Shown: one piece after another, positions 29,316-39,480 of the stretch
Layout of the letters: each line of letters starts with the position of its first letter
Numbering within the stretch: the stretch's first letter is position 1
Source: Symsagittifera roscoffensis
Lineage: Eukaryota; Xenacoelomorpha; Acoela; Convolutidae
Assembly: GCF_963678635.1 (NCBI RefSeq)
Contig: NC_087070.1
Span: forward strand, 5,244,539-5,304,538
Length of the DNA: 60,000 nucleotides
Direction: 5' to 3'
The notes under the pieces: generated by a model
Told to the model about the DNA's origin: nothing
Databases searched by the model: none
Seen by the model: only the letters and a program-made list of their open reading frames with translations
Program-made: the position numbers and the translations under genes

Positions 29316-30378
29316 CACCCCTCACGACACTAACGAGACACGTAACTTTGTAGACGAACACGTTTTAATGCCTACCCTTCCTTGGACCTCATATTATCAT
29401 TTTACTAATCCCCTTTGCTTACCTTTATCTAGCACTCACATCGATATAGAACGAAATAAGGACATGCTATATCGACTCACTACACCACTAACATCTAGAC
29501 AATTTACTTACATTGGATATAAAAAATCACTAAAAACACACACTGCACCCCGAGCAAATGAATTTACACTAGAATATTACGATCATAACATCATCAGAAC
29601 TAACCAAGATCAATTCTTAGACGACGATCGCTTCGCTAACCCACAAATCACCGAGAAATTTTTCATTAAAACACCATATGTATTTACACTAAATATCTTC
29701 GATCGCAAGTTTGACCACATTATTTCAGAAGCACTAACAGACACACAAGCCTACGAAAGTTTTAAAGAACGCTTCCAAACATTTTCACTAACCTTTCATT
29801 TCCTTGCACCACATGAAAGAGATTTGCACTGCTCACACGATATTATGTTGCGCACTAAACAAACACACACATATACTTATTATCGTTTTATCCAAAATCA
29901 CTTCGACCTACACACTCCCTCCAGACAACCACACCATCGTTTTCAATTCATCAATTCCAAATACACCTCACCATTCTTTCTTAACTTCACATATTGTATT
30001 AAAGATACTAACCTTCATGGTATTCTTCGAAATTATGATCCCATAACCCAAATGTATATTTTTTGTCCCATCACCAAGACCTTCAACGCCGAAGAATCCC
30101 GACCCTTCCTTATCCCACACGAGTTTGTACAACCTATAGAAATCCCCATTTTAGAATTCATCCATAACACTAAATTCAATCACAAATTATATAATCTAAT
30201 CCAAAACACACCTTATGAACTTGCAGTTGGCACTGAAGAACTAACCACCATTAAAGCACTTCAATTGCTTTGGCCACTACTTCAAACTAAAAATATCATC
30301 CGCATTTTAGCTAAATTACTAACAACTTCAGATCTCATCCACGACATCTTCCCCCACGGTTTCTTCCCCGACGACTAA
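29316..30378 (+). pseudogene. Post-env protein, C-terminal part, copy 1
   Basis: Continuation of the gene begun at 22681, displaced by the nested element. The remaining frame can be read from ATG 29368 as 336 residues. It looks like a folded domain, unlike the Ser/Pro N-terminal half: aromatic-rich, with many Tyr, Phe and His (WTSYYHFTNPLCLPL, LTFHFLAPHERDLHCSHD, YIFCPITKTF) and a Leu/Ile-rich end (LQLLWPLLQTKNIIRILAKL). No signal peptide or clear membrane segment is seen and I recognise no family. It stops three bases before a perfect splice-donor consensus (30382). Whether the separated half is still translated from its internal ATG is unknown. Confidence 0.7.
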
Positions 30379-30381
30379 CAG

Positions 30382-30457
30382 GTAAGTATGAATTATACAT
30401 ATTACTAACTAATTAAAATATTAGAAACTCACCATTCTTTATCCATGTTTTCTTTAG
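30382..30457 (+). other. 76-nt intron-like segment after the last ORF
   Basis: CAG|GTAAGT at the left edge (exon end 30381), TACTAAC near 30400, and a pyrimidine run ending TTTTCTTTAG at 30457. Together these make a textbook spliceosomal mini-intron. It begins three nucleotides after the TAA of the post-env gene, so splicing would not change that protein. It suggests that this element's RNA is spliced and that the host uses short introns. The equivalent in copy 2 is beyond the window. Confidence 0.65.
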
Positions 30458-31490
30458 AATTTTAGCCTTCACCCAACGATCATCTGAAAAATTCACAAAA
30501 GAAAATAAAAAATTGAAAACTTCTTCAAACTGTTTAAAACTCTATTAATTTTTTTTCATCAAATAATTAAATAAATATAATACCAATGCAGTAATTTAAT
30601 TTATAAATTTTTCCCCCACAAGCAGTAAATCTAAAAATAATGAAAATTTGTAACTTAATTTTCCCCAACAACTAGCAGTAAAATTAAAAATTCTATGTAG
30701 TAAATTAATAAGAAGCAAATGCAGTACTAACCTTTTGATATTTTCATTCACTCGCACAAGAATTCTATCCAAACTCGCACAGCTCGCCCACGAAGAATTG
30801 TTTAAATAATGAATTTCAGTTTCAAGCTTTCACAACTCAACAACTCTAACACACGATAACAAGTTTCAAACTTTCCTTTAACCCGGTTGGAAAGGAATTA
30901 TATACTAAACAAAACTAACCAATGCAGCTTACTAAACACCACAACACATAGCATAACAGCATGACTAAGAAAAGGAAACCAACGGTACCCAAACCGGATT
31001 AACCCAGTTTAAAACTGGATAATTTATTCTTTTGAAGACTATTATAAAGTCTAAGAAAGAAATAATAAAACACAAAAAAGTCGAAAGACAAACCCATACC
31101 ACAAACAATTTGATTTTTGAAAAAAGGACACAACCAACAAAACATAAGAAAAACCACAACAAACCCAACATAAAACGTTGTCACATAACAGGACCTCTCA
31201 CAAAAACCGCATGCAATCATACTCCCACTCCTGGCCTAACCCACCAGGAAGGACGTCCTGAGCATGCTCTATAGCCGGCCTAACCCACCGCGCTACATCC
31301 ACGCTTTGTGACCACACTCCTATTTTTAATAAGAGCTACTCAAGGGTGAGTAACTCTTCAAAATAACTGAACTAAAACAAAAAGCTTTTGTGAAAACAAC
31401 TAACTAAAATCATAATTAAAAGATATTAAACTAATAAAAGTTTTATAAAATGTAAATTACATTATGCAATACATAGATCAGAATACAACA
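30458..31490 (+). other. 3' untranslated region of copy 1
   Basis: AT-rich, with no supported plus-strand gene. It contains a GC-richer patch at about 31220-31320 with the exact 13-mer GGCCTAACCCACC repeated at 31233 and 31277. On the minus strand that patch has a pol III box-A-like TAGCGCGGTGG but no good box B, so a tRNA-like origin is only possible. Confidence 0.4.
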
Positions 31491-31920
31491 CTAAGGACGA
31501 ACATCCAAAGACAAAACGACCCCACTACACTCGAGAAAGAATGGCCAACTACAATCGATATGCCGCTCACAATCACAACTCAAAGGATTAAGAGTACGAC
31601 TTGACTTCGCAGAAAAGGACTTCATTGAACTAGACCAATGACCACCTCGATGTTCAAGTATACGTACAGATCCGAGTAACCAGGCATCCCCTCCATGCAC
31701 AATCTCCACGCCATTCCTAGACAAGATCAAAACACAAAGAAGTTCTCATTAATGAAACAGAAAAACCTGACATAGCCAACCATTCTGAAATCAGATTTGA
31801 GTTTGTTGCAAAGACCCAGTCGTTGTCATGAGATGACACAACGATCGAACCTGGAACTTCTCTAACAAGAGAACCCAGAAGAAATATGATGTTCGCCAAA
31901 TACCAACGTCCATCATCCAT
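31491..31920 (-). other. Antisense frames near the 3' LTR
   Basis: Two overlapping minus-strand frames, 31920-31717 (67 codons, with ATG: MDDGRWYLANIIFLLGSL) and 31730-31491 (79 codons, beginning at a TTG in that frame). Both read like protein, with Trp, Cys and hydrophobic segments, and this part lacks the extreme A-richness of the rest of the element. A splice-acceptor-like TTGTCTAG lies where they meet. They could be a captured gene fragment or an antisense gene. Chance frames are also possible. Confidence 0.25.
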
Positions 31921-31965
31921 CCTTTGAATTGCAGAAAGACTATTCTAAAAAACTCTGTAAAACCC

Positions 31966-31972
31966 GGATGGG
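31966..31972 (+). promoter_or_regulatory. Polypurine tract candidate, copy 1
   Basis: GGATGGG directly abuts the TG of the 3' LTR. It is short and has one T, so it is only a reasonable candidate by position. Confidence 0.45.
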
Positions 31973-32382
31973 TGGAACCTGATCTAAACTACATTTTATG
32001 ATTGGATAAATTAGATATTTTACCAATGTAAAGTATTTAATATTAACCAATCATGATCCATCTGACTAACAATCCACTTATTTGTAAGTGCTGAAATTAC
32101 TTGTAATTTCAGCACCAGAGAGATTTGAATTTAACTTAGAAATTAGTTGACTCTCCAAGAAGACTTCAGCAACCGCAATAAACCAGTATACCCTAGATCT
32201 ATTGAGCCTAGCAGAGACTAGTTAAACAACCTGAGACTAGATAGTATAAGAGTAAGATTAGGATCGGTATTAGACTAAGAAGTTGCACGAATCTATCCGG
32301 CCGAAAATAAGATAGCGTGACGAGCAGACGGTGTACCCTATCCGAAATTACTCTATGAGTTATACCCATCGGTCATAACTCA
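31973..32382 (+). repeat. 3' LTR of copy 1
   Basis: A 410-bp LTR with two differences from the 5' LTR. It is followed by CAAT (32383-32386), the right copy of the target duplication. Confidence 0.95.
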
Positions 32383-32649
32383 CAATGTTTAATAATTTCA
32401 AACAAGTTACAGTAAAAAATCAGAATACATTCTAATTAATTATACTCGATTAATATGGATTTTTGCATAGAAAATTAGTTAATAATTTAATACGTTTTTA
32501 ATCGATTAGAATCTATTTTTTTTTATTTCCTGGAGACACTCAATGAGAATCCAATACAGTCAATTATTTATTATGCTACGAACACATCGTCAGACAACAG
32601 ATAATAGTCGGAGAAATTTCAACTTCGGGGTGCGGGCATCTTCAAATCA

Positions 32650-33105
32650 TTAAACGATTTCTACTTCTGGGTCCAGGTTGTCGTGCAAATGGCATAGACT
32701 GCAACAAGTGCAGAAGAGCCCTTGCAAGTCTCGCGCAATTCCCCCTATGATGTTCTTTTTCTGCTTTAGTTTCGTCCTCAACATGAAAATTATCAGAGAG
32801 AACACTAAAAGCGCAACACCTGCACTTCTCAACATAAACAGAGCAAAAGAATCATTTTTTGCAGCTACAGCTGCGCTGTCAATTAAAACGAATAAGATAA
32901 TTATCACCAGAAATTCAGCCATGTCCTTGAGCTTGAGCTTAGTGCAGACCATGAAATAAGTAATACAAGGGTACAAACAAGTCCACAGGCACATACATTG
33001 TAAGAAGTAGAAGAATTTGGGAGTCCCAAACAACTTCTTGAGAAACAATCGGACTATTTTCTTTTTCCGTTTGCGCATTTTCGAAGTTTTTAGAGAAAAT
33101 TTCAT
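32650..33105 (-). CDS. Putative small membrane protein, 151 aa
   Basis: The best candidate for a host gene. It has an ATG start and a Lys/Arg-rich N-terminus (KMRKRKKKIVRLFLKKLFG). Three hydrophobic segments follow at about residues 30-50 (FFYFLQCMCLWTCLYPCITY), 62-82 (MAEFLVIIILFVLIDSAAVA) and 88-108 (FMLRSAGVALLVFSLIIFML). The C-terminal tail is Cys-rich (LFCTCCSLCHLHDNLDPE). The CCSLCHL cluster is faintly reminiscent of PLAC8/cornifelin proteins, but the family is not established. An AATAAA on the minus strand (32572-32567) lies about 80 nt past the stop. It sits just outside the 3' end of the large element and could be a single-exon gene or one exon of a longer gene. Confidence 0.45.
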   Translation of the reverse strand: MKFSLKTSKMRKRKKKIVRLFLKKLFGTPKFFYFLQCMCLWTCLYPCITYFMVCTKLKLKDMAEFLVIIILFVLIDSAAVAAKNDSFALFMLRSAGVALLVFSLIIFMLRTKLKQKKNIIGGIARDLQGLFCTCCSLCHLHDNLDPEVEIV

Positions 33106-33533
33106 TGTTTAATAAAATTTTACAAATTTGAACTGATTTCGGCTAATTAACAATAGCTCAGGCTTTGAAATGAGCGATTTTTTTTAGTAAACGCTAGATA
33201 TTTTGGATCAACTTGAAACACCTAATTCCTAATTAAGTTTGTCAAATTTGTTGTTTAAACAGAGAACATTGAAAACTTCTGGACTCGATTTACAACTAAA
33301 TCAATGCCTAGGTCATCAAAATTACGAGTATAACAGTCAGCTATTTATTTTGTCTCGACGCTTCATTTGATTGTGGTTAAATAAAAATCAAGGTCTTTTG
33401 AAACTCTAAATTCGCATTACATTTTTTAAACATAGCATTTCATTTAAATTATGCAGAGCAACTTCAAGGAATCTGCATTTATAAGTTATAATTTCGTTTC
33501 AGTTCACTTATCAGCAAAAATATCAATTGAGAA
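33106..33533. other. Non-coding stretch
   Basis: AT-rich sequence upstream of the putative membrane-protein gene. I see no coding or repeat feature in it. Confidence 0.4.
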
Positions 33534-33962
33534 CAAAGGCGGGTCTAAGATTTTCTCGAGAAGGGAGTACGATTTTCAAATTTTTTTTCGAAAATGTCGA
33601 TATTTTTTATGTCAACCAAATTGATATTTTGAGCGCTCCCAGAATACTATGAAGACTCTATTTTGACCAAACTTTCTGCGCCGCCGGCAGGCAATTTATT
33701 GGAAAATACTGTCAGCAAAGCCCTTTTTGAACCTTTTTTGGAACATTTTGACCAAAAAATTGCGTTTTTTCGGTGTGCGCTCTCCTTCTTAATTAGTATA
33801 CTTTGGCGTAGAAAGCGCTTTTAGAAAAAATTAAGAGTTGGTCGGCTGAAAATGGATTTCGTAAAACGATACCAAAGGGGGATCCTTTGATTGGAGAGGG
33901 GGTTGAACTCCTGAGGGAAAATGTCCGTCCCCCTCGCCCCCCTCCCTCTAAATCCGCCCCTG
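33534..33962 (+). mobile_element. hAT-like MITE, family M1
   Basis: A 429-bp non-coding copy. The left end CAAAGGCGGGTCTAAG and the right end CTAAATCCGCCCCTG are imperfect inverted repeats. The 8-bp flanks are ATTGAGAA (33526-33533) and ACTGAGAA (33963-33970), 7 of 8 matching. The interior keeps the TTCTCGAG, GACCAAA and GGATCCTTTG blocks of the family. Confidence 0.8.
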
Positions 33963-34010
33963 ACTGAGAAGCAAACTTTATATATTTTTTTCCAAATAGG
34001 GCATTTTTTT

Positions 34011-35033
34011 GGAAGTCCGAGCAATAAAAAATTATATAACCTGGGTAAATTTATTAGAATGAAAGATTCGGTAGAAATCCATAAAGCTAGAAAAAAAATA
34101 ATGATAGAAATGAGAACCTTTAGAAAATTTAACTTTCAGTTCAAAATTTTGTAGGCTTAACTATTAGATCAGTTCAAATCGGATCAATTGAGCAATCCCC
34201 CCCCCACTCTTGCGTGTGGATGGGGGGATAGCTCAATAGGTACTTGAGGCATGTTTATCACCTCTTGAAAATAGTTTGAATGATACGAAATCATTAACCA
34301 GATTTTCCAAAGAATGTTGAACGCTAAAATTTACAATATCAAAGTTTAAAAATTACATTCAGAGTGGAAAAAGAATCAATAAAACTGAGGCGAATAAAGC
34401 GACTTTTTCTGTCCTAAAAGTAAAAAAAGCTATTGCGTACAAAATTAAGATGCTGCGGAAAACAATTTTTGCTATTCAGATACAAGCTAAAGCACCTACC
34501 AACCCTGCTTTCCTCAAAAAAAATTGCCCAAAAAAATTTGGAAAAAAAAAACATTTTATAAAATAAATTTCGATTTTTTTCTTTTTCAAATTTTTTCTCG
34601 ATACTCATCAGGTAAATTTTAGTCGGTCAATTGATTGCGAGCAACGATCACATCAACCATCTACTTGCATTTGTTCACGTCTTTTTGTAGCGTTTTACCG
34701 TTTTCTTTGAATGAGGGGGAGGGGAGATAGCTCAATTGGTCATTATGGGGGTGGAGAGTATATACGCGTGTGGCGAGTGTGTCACGTTTAGATGTACGCT
34801 TTGTTACAAGTACTGTTACAAGTTTTGTTTGCATCAATATCAACTGTAAAAAATATAAATTCTGCGAAAAAACTAAATGAACTTCAATTATTTGCGGAAA
34901 AAGTAATCCTAGCTTGTCACAGTATCCTCTTCATTAAATAACAATAATTTTTAAAAAATAGTTTTTTGTAGATCAATACGTCTTCTGAGGATATACTCTG
35001 AAGAAAATTATTCTTATTTTCAACCGATCTATC
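34011..35033 (+). repeat. 1.02-kb direct duplication, first unit
   Basis: A non-coding unit starting GGAAGTCCGAGCAATAAAA and ending CCGATCTATC, repeated at 35144-36170 in the same orientation with only scattered differences and a variable C run. No protein is supported. The 110 bp between the units (35034-35143) carry the duplicated motif CGGCACTGTTG, which is also found at 37014-37123. Confidence 0.85.
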
Positions 35034-35143
35034 TTCAACCGGCACTGTTGTACTTCGGCACTGTTGAACGCCCCCAAAATTTGCGATATTAATTCAAAAT
35101 TAAAAAAAAATTAAATCTAAAACAAGACTGCTCGTATCAAGGT

Positions 35144-36170
35144 GGAAGTCCGAGCAATAAAAAATTATATAACCTGGGTAAATTTATTAGAATGAAAGAT
35201 TCTGTAGAAATCCATAAAGCTAGAAAAAAAATAATGATAGAAATGAGAACCTTTAGAAAATTTAACTTTCAGTTAAAAATTTTGTAGGCTTAACTATTAG
35301 ATCAGTTCAAATCGGATCAATTGAGCAATCCCCCCCCCCTCATTCTTGCGTGTGGATGGGGGGATAGCTCAATAGGTACTTGAGGCATGTTTATCACCTC
35401 TTGAAAATAGTTTGAATGATACGAAATCATTAACCAGATTTTCCAAAGAATGTTGAACGCTAAAATTTACAATATCAAAGTTTAAAAATTACATTCAGAG
35501 TGGAAAAAGAATCAATAAAACTGAGGCGAATAAAGCGACTTTTTCTGTCCTAAAAGTAAAAAAAGCTATTGCGTACAAAATTAAGATGCTGCGGAAAACA
35601 ATTTTTGCTACTCAGATACAAGGCTAAAGCACCCACCAACCCTGCTTTCCTCAAAAAAAATTGCCCAAAAAAATTTGGAAAAAAAAACTTTTTATAAAAT
35701 AAATTTCGATTTTTTTCTTTTTCAAAATTTTTCTCGATACTCATAAGGTAAAATTTTAGTCGGTCATTTGATTGCGAGCTACGATCACATCAACCATCTA
35801 CTTGCATTTGTTCACGTCTTTTTGTAGCGTTTTACCGTTTTCTTTGAATGAGGGGGAGGGGAGATAGCTCAATTGGTCATTATGGGGGTGGAGAGTATAT
35901 ACGCGTGTGGCGAGTGTGTCACGTTTAGATGTACGCTTTGTTACAAGTACTGTTACAAGTTTTGTTTGCATCAATATCAACTGTAAAAAATATAAATTCT
36001 GCGAAAAAACTAAATGAACTTCAATTATTTGCGGAAAAAGTAATCCTAGCTTGTCACAGTATCCTCTTCATTAAATAACAATAATTTTCAAAAACTAGTT
36101 TTTTGTAGATCAATACGTCTTCTGAGGATATACTCTGAAGAAAATTATTCTTATTTTCAACCGATCTATC
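35144..36170 (+). repeat. 1.02-kb direct duplication, second unit
   Basis: The second copy of the unit at 34011, offset by 1133 bp. Small differences (for example GATTCGG versus GATTCTG, and one extra G in ACAAGGCTAAAG) show either recent duplication or recent homogenisation. An assembly duplication is a possible alternative. Confidence 0.85.
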
Positions 36171-37098
36171 AAAATTCAAAATTCTATAATTTGATCATTA
36201 TATCTTTCAACAAAGACTAGGTTTTGTTCTTCAGTTTGCTTCAATTTCAAAGAAATCATAGTTAATTCGTTTTCAAATGCTGGCAGTCGTTTGTTTTCAA
36301 CTTTCAAAAATGACAAGCCAGTTTCCATCCAAAAAACTTGGAAAATTGTAAGAGGTTGTATGTCAGTTTCAAATCGAATGATGACGAATCGAAATTTCCA
36401 ACAAAAATTAGTTTCTTTGCAAATGGTTTTAATTTTATACCTTACAAGCTATAAGCTTCACAACTCATCTATTAAAAATTTTCTGCATTTTTACGACTTA
36501 TAATGATTATAATGTCTGTTCAGTTGCCAAAAAAAAACATTTGTAGTTTGAACAGCTGTCATCTAACACCTGACAAAACACCGTTGAAACATTATAACAT
36601 CTCACAGATGCTTAGATAAACGGAATAAGCTCAAACAAAACTCTAGCATCAAAACTTTCCAAACATATATCATAGAAAAGAAAAGGAGTAAGACAATTTA
36701 TAAAAAAAAACAAGTACAACAGGCCGAAAATGAAAACTTTGTTCAACAGTGCCAAAAATATGAACAAGTTTCCGCGTATTAAGTGCGGCAATCAAAAATT
36801 AAACGGCGAATATAAACAATCTAAGTGGCACTTAAAGATTTTGGGAGAGAAAATTTGCAATTTAGACGTTTTGGCGCCAAAATAATTCTTTAATTTGCAG
36901 TTGCAGACATTTCTGGGGCCGAAATTGGAGTGATTTTTTTTGATAATTAGCGTCAGTAATTTCTCGCTCTTTAGAAAATGCGTTGAAATTATTCTGAAAT
37001 TTTCCCGCCTTTTTCGGCACTGTTGTACTTCGGCACTGTTGAACGCCCCCAAAATATGCAATATTAATTCAAAATTTAAAAAAAATTAAATCTAAATC
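36171..37098. other. Non-coding stretch with a repeated CGGCACTGTTG motif
   Basis: No gene is supported. At about 37015-37050 the motif CGGCACTGTTG occurs twice in tandem, and inverted forms (CAACAGTGCC, ACAACAGGCCG) lie about 300 bp upstream near 36716-36760. A small fold-back element spanning about 36712-37050 is possible. The block 37014-37123 also matches 35034-35143. Confidence 0.35.
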
Positions 37099-37626
37099 AA
37101 GACTGCTCGTATCAAGGCGAAGCCCTGAATGTTCCGACTGCCTTTTAAGGTTTATGGAGCAGTAATAACATCCAAAAATTCAATGAAATAAAACGAAAGA
37201 AATTTTTTTTTCTAAAATGTGAAATGTTTTTAATGAAAATCATCCCCCCACACGCCATATAAAGTACAAAAGGATAGATTTCGCTCCTTGTAACAAACCA
37301 ATTATGGCAAATAAGCTTCTTTTAACCAATTTGGAACGATTTCTAAGACTGATTAACTCTCCGCTTACGCGTTAATAGCGCGAAATACATCGCGCGTTAA
37401 TTGTCCCAAAATGGTCAAAATGGCAATCTTTAAACCCCCGTAACTTTACGAAAAATGATCACAGGTGAAATATCTATTCAAATTTGAGCTCAGGAAAACA
37501 ATACCTTTCGAATGATATTAAAAAATTCCGTCAAAAATGGCTAGTTAAAAAGTCGAAATTTGTCTGAACAAAAAAAACCCACCCCGAGCACAAATATTCT
37601 GTTACTTTCGTATCGAAAGTTGGAAC
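37099..37626 (+). repeat. Dispersed repeat R2, copy B
   Basis: Non-coding repeat with AAGACTGCTCGTAT at the start and GAGCACAAATATTC and GTTGGAAC at the end, collinear with 40694-41331 and the reverse copy at 6248-6735. Near 37376 it includes a GCG-rich inverted segment (CGCGTTAATAGCGCG followed by CGCGCGTTAAT) that could form a hairpin. Confidence 0.6.
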
Positions 37627-38800
37627 AATAACATTAGTTTGACTATATAAACTATTTTAGTACTTTTACTGTCTTGTTAATGTTCCAAACAACGTTTGTC
37701 GTCTCAACAACTGTAGCCGTCGTCTTACTCGCCTGATACCTGATAAAAATCTCCTAAAACATTATAATATCTTAGAGGTGGTTAGTGATAATGTAACATT
37801 ATAACGGACGCATACTGTTTTTAGGATAAAAAATCAAATTAGATATCAAATATTTAGGGCTAATATAATAATGAATTTCTTACGGCCATTTCAGCTCCAA
37901 AGGTTTTTGGTTTCATGTCAATAAATTTTTTTCAAAAATTTATTTAATAAACAAAATCACTAGTTAAACAGACGCGAAATGAAATTTTGTTTGCTTTTTT
38001 AATTGCAGAATTAGGCTACAGTTTTGGCTATCCGGGATCAATGAGAAAGTTTTCGGCTATTAGGTTATTCTGCTCAGCACAAACCCAAAAGTGCCTAGAA
38101 GTTAAATGATGTTTGTAACGTAATTTTAATAGTTTCCTTCCGCAGTATTTAGTTTTAACCAACCAATTCAAACTTGATGATTCGAATTGCAAACTATCGG
38201 AACGGGTCGTATACCAAGAAAGGCTTCTAATTCTGAAAAATATGATTTCCCGCCTTAATTGAAAAGTATTTTATGCAACCGACTGTTAAAAAAATGCAAC
38301 GCTTCTTGATTGTCCTCATTTTGATTTTATGTTTCTCTTAACTCGGATAAATTTATAATGAGACGCACATTCCCTAATCAATCAGTTTTAATTGTCGTAA
38401 GCAAACCGCACCGAGCGCTCATGGATCATACTTGACTATATTGTCATTTTATAGTAGTCAGTATCTATAAAATTACAAATGAAAGATTACCACTCATCAA
38501 AAACGGACTGTAGTTCTAATACTTTTATGTCAGTATTTTATTCCTTTCCAATTATAATGGATTTTGATTGAGAAGTTTTTGTTGAAATTTTCAATTTTGC
38601 TTTAAGTTCATATTTTTTCCTGTTTAGTGCAGTTGCTATTGATTTTGTTTCATAATTTCTTACTTTTCGCATTTTTTATTTCATATAGACTTTGATTTTT
38701 GACCTACTTTTCAATTCTCAGTTCATGGTAGACTAAAACTTTTCAAGTTTTTTTTTACTGAAAATGATATTCGCCCAAACCTCTTAACATTTAATTGAGT
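37627..38800. other. Non-coding stretch
   Basis: AT-rich DNA in which I see no gene, RNA or clear repeat. Confidence 0.4.
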
Positions 38801-38970
38801 TATTGAACAGGGGGATGCCCCCACCTGTTTACACCCCCACCTTCATTTACACTCGCCCCCTAGCCAGTTTATCCCCCGCTCCCAGGTTATTCCCCCATAC
38901 CAGTTTATACCGCCACTATTTTACCCCCCCCCCCCCCTCTCCCCAGTTTATCGCCCCTCCCGTTGTTTAT
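38801..38970 (+). repeat. C-rich degenerate tandem repeat
   Basis: A strongly pyrimidine-biased block with units built on CAGTTTATCCCCC (about five degenerate copies) and a run of C. A G-rich inverse form lies near 39630-39660 (AAACTGGGGG, then a run of G). Such sequence can form unusual DNA structures and is prone to slippage. The 75-codon frame read through it is low-complexity and not a gene. Confidence 0.55.
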
Positions 38971-39199
38971 CTCTTTCGCGCGCGTTTACTGAACGTGGGT
39001 GAAGGATTAAAAACTTGGGAGGGGGGGTAAGCTCGGAGGAGGGGATGGGTCGTTAAACTATGGGATTTTGGAGTAAACATAGGGATGTGGCCAGTTGAAA
39101 AAGTTTGATTTTTTACCTTTTCTGCTTGTTATAACTTTAAAAGACATGACACAAAATTTCCTTAAAAAAACTTGCAAAATTTCTGCAAAGCAATCAAAT

Positions 39200-39480
39200 T
39201 ATTTCTGAATAGAAAATAGATTATAATAGATTATAATGGGTTAAAATGGGTTTTTATATCAAAATAATTGATTATAATGGATTATTTTTACCAAAAAAGA
39301 TGATTTTGGAGCCAAAATCAATTGATTATTGTAAATTTTATTGGAATATAACGGATTATCAATTTTAAACAATGATCGATCATAATGGCAATATAATCGA
39401 CTTTGTGGTCTGAATTTTACATCTGTAATGGTTTATAATGGGTTATTTTAATCTCAGAAATCCATTATATTTGATTAAAA
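39200..39480 (+). repeat. AT-rich degenerate repeat (GATTATAATGG)
   Basis: Repeated short units related to GATTATAATGG/GATTATTTT, in a stretch where G and C are nearly limited to the GG of each unit. It looks like a degenerate minisatellite. Confidence 0.4.

Larger units (their letters stand above)
7579..32382 (+). mobile_element. Large env-bearing LTR retrotransposon, copy 1
   Basis: A complete Ty3/gypsy-like element flanked by the 4-bp direct repeat CAAT (7575-7578 and 32383-32386). It is bounded by 410-bp LTRs that begin TG and end CA and differ at two positions. It spans 24,804 bp, of which 5885 bp plus a 4-bp duplication are a nested gypsy insertion; the element itself is about 18.9 kb. 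Gene order is leader frame, basic upstream protein, gag, pol, two hydrophobic mini-genes, ATG-less frame, env, post-env protein. Its plus strand is strikingly A-rich and G-poor. The near-identical LTRs indicate recent insertion. Gag, pol and env are uninterrupted apart from one TGA between gag and pol. Confidence 0.95.

Noticed and set aside
34661-35980. Identical 60-codon minus-strand frames at 34661 and 35798
   Set aside because: They are identical because the DNA is duplicated; no sign of coding selection.
34011-36170. CRISPR array or other prokaryotic repeat system
   Set aside because: The repeats are two long direct units, not short repeats with unique spacers, and the window is clearly eukaryotic.
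38803-39030. 75-codon Pro-rich frame
   Set aside because: Produced by the C-rich tandem repeat; low complexity only.
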